Shown piece by piece: positions 15,207 through 17,690 of a stretch of 17,690 nt of DNA (positions are counted from its first letter, which is position 1; each line of letters begins with the position of its first letter). A model generated the notes under the pieces. That model was not told the origin of the DNA. It ran no database searches and saw nothing but the letters and a program-made list of their open reading frames with translations. The DNA is from an uncultured Clostridia bacterium (GTDB lineage Bacteria > Bacillota > Clostridia > Christensenellales > Aristaeellaceae). A program made the position numbers and the translations under genes. Location of the stretch: positions 1 through 17,690 of the forward strand of contig CAMNCR010000154.1 of assembly GCA_946534455.1 (NCBI GenBank). The letters are read 5' to 3'.

Positions 15207-16853
15207 ATGATTCAGATCGAGAGAACCGGCAGCAAACGGGTCATGACAGTCGACGGGAAGCCGGCCTTCCTGCTGGCGGGAGAGGTGCACAACTCGGACG
15301 CCTCCTCGCCGGCCTATATGGAGCACATCTGGGAGCTGGCGGACTCCATGGGCATGAACGCCCTGCTGCTGCCGGTTTCCTGGGAAATGACCGAGCCGGA
15401 GGAGGGAAGGTTTGATTTTTCCGTGCCGGAGGCGCTGCTGGCCCAGGCGAGAATGCGGGGCATGCACATCGTCTTTCTCTGGTTCGGAAGCTGGAAAAAT
15501 GCTGAATGCATGTATGCGCCGGCGTGGGTGAAGCAGGATCTGAAACGGTTTCCCAGGGCGCAGATCGAAAAGGGAAAAAACAAAACCGGCAGGCAGATTT
15601 CCGCCTCGCTCCCGGTCAAGGTTCCCTATACCACCCTTTCCTACCTGGGAGAGGAGACTGCCCGCGCCGATGCCCGGGCCTTCGCGGCGTTCATGCGCTT
15701 CCTGAAGGAACAGGACGAACGGGAGCAGACCGTTCTGGCGGTTCAGGTGGAAAACGAGACGGGGCTGCTGGGCGCGGGCCGGGAGGTTTCTGATGAGGCG
15801 GATCAGGCGTTCGCATCCCCCGTTCCGGCGGAGTTCCTGGCCTGGCTCAGGCAGCATACGGAAACCATGGTGGAGGACATCCGTCTTGCGGTGGAGAAGG
15901 CGCCGGAGGGGGGCTCCTGGCCGGAGGTCTTTGGCGAGGCCGCGGAGGAAATCTTTTCGGCCTATCATGTGGCCCGCTTTGTGGAGATTGTGGCCTCGGC
16001 GGGGAAGGCCGTTTATCCGCTGCCCATGGCCGTGAACTGCTGGCTGGACAAGGGCGGCGCACCCGGAACCTATCCGACCGGAGGCCCGGTGTCCAGGGTG
16101 CATGAGATCTGGCAGTACTGCGCGCCGTCCATCGACGTGTACTGCCCGGATATCTATGTGCCGTCCTTCAGGCAGGTGTGCGACGAATATACCCGCAGGG
16201 GGAATCCGCTGTTCATCCCCGAAACCGCCACCCACAGCTACTGCGCTTCCCGCATGATCTATACTGTGGGGCACTATCACGCCATGTGCTATTCCCCCTT
16301 TGGCTTCGATGATATCGGGAAGCCGTTCACGGCGGTGCAGGGGTTCCTGTTCGGCATGGATGTGACGGACCCCGCCCTGAAGACGCCCCAGGATCTGGCG
16401 GAATATCAGGCGGTGGGCCGGATGCTGCGCGGCATGCAGCCCCTGCTGGCGGAGGCCTACGGCTCCCGGCGGCTGCAGGCGGTCTCCGCGGAGACGGATC
16501 CCGTGATTCCCGGCCCGGACAACAATCCCTTCCTGGCGCAGATGCCGACGATGGACTTTGAGGATTTCCGGGTGACCGTGCGCTTCCAGAGCCTTGCCGC
16601 GCAGGATGCGGGCAACGGGGCCTGCCTCTGCCTGCAGACGGGGACGCAGGAATGCTTCCTGGCGGGCAAGGACTGCGGGATTTCCCTGGAGTCTCTGCGG
16701 AAGGATCAGCCGGATCTGGATCTGCTGCTGGTGGAGGAAGGCCGTTTCGAGGAAGGAAGGTGGAAGCCGGGGCGCCGCCTGAACGGGGACGAAACGGCCC
16801 ACCTGAGCCTGGAGCAGCCGGGCGTGCTCCATGTGAAGTTCTTTACTTACTGA
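15207..16853 (+). CDS. GH35-like beta-galactosidase (DUF5597-type C-terminus)
   Basis: The protein has 548 residues. The ATG at 15207 follows AGGAGGA with 8-nt spacing; the frame opens earlier at 15162 without a site. A TIM barrel occupies about 15-390, starting FLLAGEVHNSDASSPAYM as in GH35/GH42-like enzymes. AVQVENETG gives the likely acid/base E184 and FIPETAT the likely nucleophile E339. The C-terminal region (about 410-548) looks like the beta-rich DUF5597 domain. Known relatives remove terminal beta-galactose from xyloglucan or galactan fragments. No signal peptide is present, so it would act on imported material. It lies 41 bp after the LacI remnant, and no clear promoter of its own was found. 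Confidence 0.85.
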   Translation: MIQIERTGSKRVMTVDGKPAFLLAGEVHNSDASSPAYMEHIWELADSMGMNALLLPVSWEMTEPEEGRFDFSVPEALLAQARMRGMHIVFLWFGSWKNAECMYAPAWVKQDLKRFPRAQIEKGKNKTGRQISASLPVKVPYTTLSYLGEETARADARAFAAFMRFLKEQDEREQTVLAVQVENETGLLGAGREVSDEADQAFASPVPAEFLAWLRQHTETMVEDIRLAVEKAPEGGSWPEVFGEAAEEIFSAYHVARFVEIVASAGKAVYPLPMAVNCWLDKGGAPGTYPTGGPVSRVHEIWQYCAPSIDVYCPDIYVPSFRQVCDEYTRRGNPLFIPETATHSYCASRMIYTVGHYHAMCYSPFGFDDIGKPFTAVQGFLFGMDVTDPALKTPQDLAEYQAVGRMLRGMQPLLAEAYGSRRLQAVSAETDPVIPGPDNNPFLAQMPTMDFEDFRVTVRFQSLAAQDAGNGACLCLQTGTQECFLAGKDCGISLESLRKDQPDLDLLLVEEGRFEEGRWKPGRRLNGDETAHLSLEQPGVLHVKFFTY

Positions 16854-16864
16854 TCCTGCGCATC

Positions 16865-16945
16865 AAATGAAAGCGGGGTCTCCGGTTCATCCTCCCTGCG
16901 GGCACTGCCCGAAGGAGCGGATCAGACGGAGACCCCGCTTTTGAT
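16865..16945. terminator. long bidirectional terminator hairpin between GH35 and the receiver-domain gene
   Basis: AAAGCGGGGTCTCCG (16870-16884) pairs exactly with 16927-16941. The 42-nt interior folds further: ATCC and TCC against GGA and GGAT, capped by CGGGC-ACT-GCCCG. The outer ends ATCAAA and TTTTGAT also pair with a 2-nt bulge. The two flanking genes converge on it, so it can stop transcription from both sides. The unusually large, multi-helix shape sets it apart from the simple stems elsewhere in the window. Confidence 0.8.
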
Positions 16946-16952
16946 GCTGCGG

Positions 16953-17690
16953 TCAGTCCTGAATCAGGGTTTCCAGGGTTTCGAAGAGCAGCTCGGGCTC
17001 AACGGGCTTGGACAGGTGGGCGTTGAGACCGGCCTGCATGCTGCGCTGCACATCCTCATCAAAGGCGTTGGCGGTCAGGGCGATGATGGGAATGCTGCGG
17101 GCATCCTCCCGATCCATGGCCCGAATGGCCCGGGTCGCGTCAAGACCGTCCATCTCGGGCATCCGGACGTCCATCAGGATGGCGTCATAATACCCGGGTT
17201 CATGACCGGCAAACATGTCCACGGCGATTTTGCCGTTCTCCGCGTGGTCCACCTGCATATCCCGCATGGACAGCACCATCATCATGATTTCCGCGTTGAC
17301 CATCACGTCCTCCGCCAGGAGGATGCGGCGGTGAGCCAGATCCGCTGTTTTCCGGATCAGCTTCTCATTCTTTTTGCGGAAGGCGGCGCGGAACTGATCC
17401 ATGACCGTGCCTGCAAACAGCGGCTTGGCCACAAAGGTATCCACGCCCGCCTGACGGGCCTCCTCCTCGACATCCTCCCAATTGTAGGAGGTCATGATGA
17501 TGATCGGGGTCTCGTTGCCCATGATGGAGCGAATCTGCCGGGTGGTTTCCACACCGTCCATGTCCGGCATTTTCCAGTCCACCAGGATCAGGTTGTAATC
17601 GTTCCGGCGGGCGTGCCGGACCCGGATCATATCCAGCGCCTCCCGGCCGCTGAGGGCGGATTCGCAGCTGATGCCCAGCTGCCCCAGAAT
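16953..17690 (-). CDS. hybrid histidine kinase or response regulator, two C-terminal receiver domains (5' end beyond window)
   Basis: 245 residues are visible and the frame runs to the window edge; an internal ATG at 17630 is inside the first receiver, so it is not the start. Two CheY-like receiver domains occur in tandem. The first (visible residues 1 to about 105) has phospho-acceptor VDWKMPDMDG (D38) and AKP (K89). The second (about 120-245) has LLAEDVMVN, phospho-acceptor LMDVRMPEMDG (D174) and LSKP (K228). No DNA-binding output domain follows, so this is most likely the C-terminus of a large membrane-linked hybrid kinase, a common form in gut Clostridia. It faces the GH35 gene across a terminator, so it need not belong to the sugar locus. 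Confidence 0.9.
   Translation of the reverse strand: MLGQLGISCESALSGREALDMIRVRHARRNDYNLILVDWKMPDMDGVETTRQIRSIMGNETPIIIMTSYNWEDVEEEARQAGVDTFVAKPLFAGTVMDQFRAAFRKKNEKLIRKTADLAHRRILLAEDVMVNAEIMMMVLSMRDMQVDHAENGKIAVDMFAGHEPGYYDAILMDVRMPEMDGLDATRAIRAMDREDARSIPIIALTANAFDEDVQRSMQAGLNAHLSKPVEPELLFETLETLIQD

Noticed and set aside
13173..16832. A 1219-residue minus-strand protein extending DUF1593 upstream
   Set aside because: The extra 719 residues are the complement of the LacI remnant and GH35 gene. The ribosome binding site, extended -10 and family start all support 14675.
1..17690. CRISPR arrays, tRNA/rRNA genes, insertion sequences and phage genes
   Set aside because: No regularly spaced repeats, cloverleaf or rRNA-like sequence, transposase or integrase motifs were seen on either strand.

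Overview
The window looks like chromosomal DNA of a GC-rich, Gram-positive gut or rumen anaerobe of the Clostridia. The reasons are AGGAGG-type ribosome binding sites before nearly every gene, sigma-A-type promoters with 17-bp spacers, an LplB/YtcP-type sugar ABC importer with a DUF3502-like binding protein, and a GH3 enzyme with reversed domain order. A Christensenellales/Aristaeellaceae or Lachnospiraceae host is a guess that the sequence alone cannot settle. No rRNA, tRNA, CRISPR array, IS element or phage gene was seen.

Layout. Bases 1-5824 are a leftward operon: inverted GH3 (3206-5824), a large GH106-like glycosidase (558-3191) and the first half of a GH39 beta-xylosidase (1-515, cut by the window edge). 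A 279-bp divergent control region (5825-6103) carries back-to-back sigma-A promoters and a small dyad. Rightward from it runs an E. coli UidA-like GH2 beta-glucuronidase (6104-7897). A second strong promoter (8093-8121) drives a solute-binding protein (8176-9744), a strong intra-operon terminator hairpin (9780-9817), and two ABC permeases (9835-10782, 10801-11691). A terminator-like hairpin, then an Ig-like/alpha-beta-hydrolase esterase (11801-13093), follow. Facing it across a bidirectional terminator is a DUF1593 (Sde182/nucleoside-hydrolase-like) gene (13173-14675, minus). Back to back with that lies a LacI-family remnant (14740-15165), then a GH35-like beta-galactosidase (15207-16853). A long hairpin separates it from the minus-strand end of a hybrid histidine kinase or response regulator with two receiver domains (16953-17690, cut by the window edge).

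How the genes may work together. The importer would bring in short glycans or glycosides. The six glycoside hydrolases or candidates and the esterase show no signal peptide (the GH39 judged on its intact N-terminus), so they would act in the cytoplasm. The inferred activities (rhamnosidase-like GH106-like, beta-glucuronidase, beta-galactosidase, beta-xylosidase or glucosidase-type GH39 and GH3, esterase) suggest a heterogeneous, acylated, glucuronate-containing plant substrate. Candidates are the Rha-GlcA-Gal side chains of arabinogalactan/gum, or Rha-Gal-GlcA saponins such as soyasaponins. This substrate assignment is inference. No importer ATPase and no intact dedicated regulator is encoded in the window.
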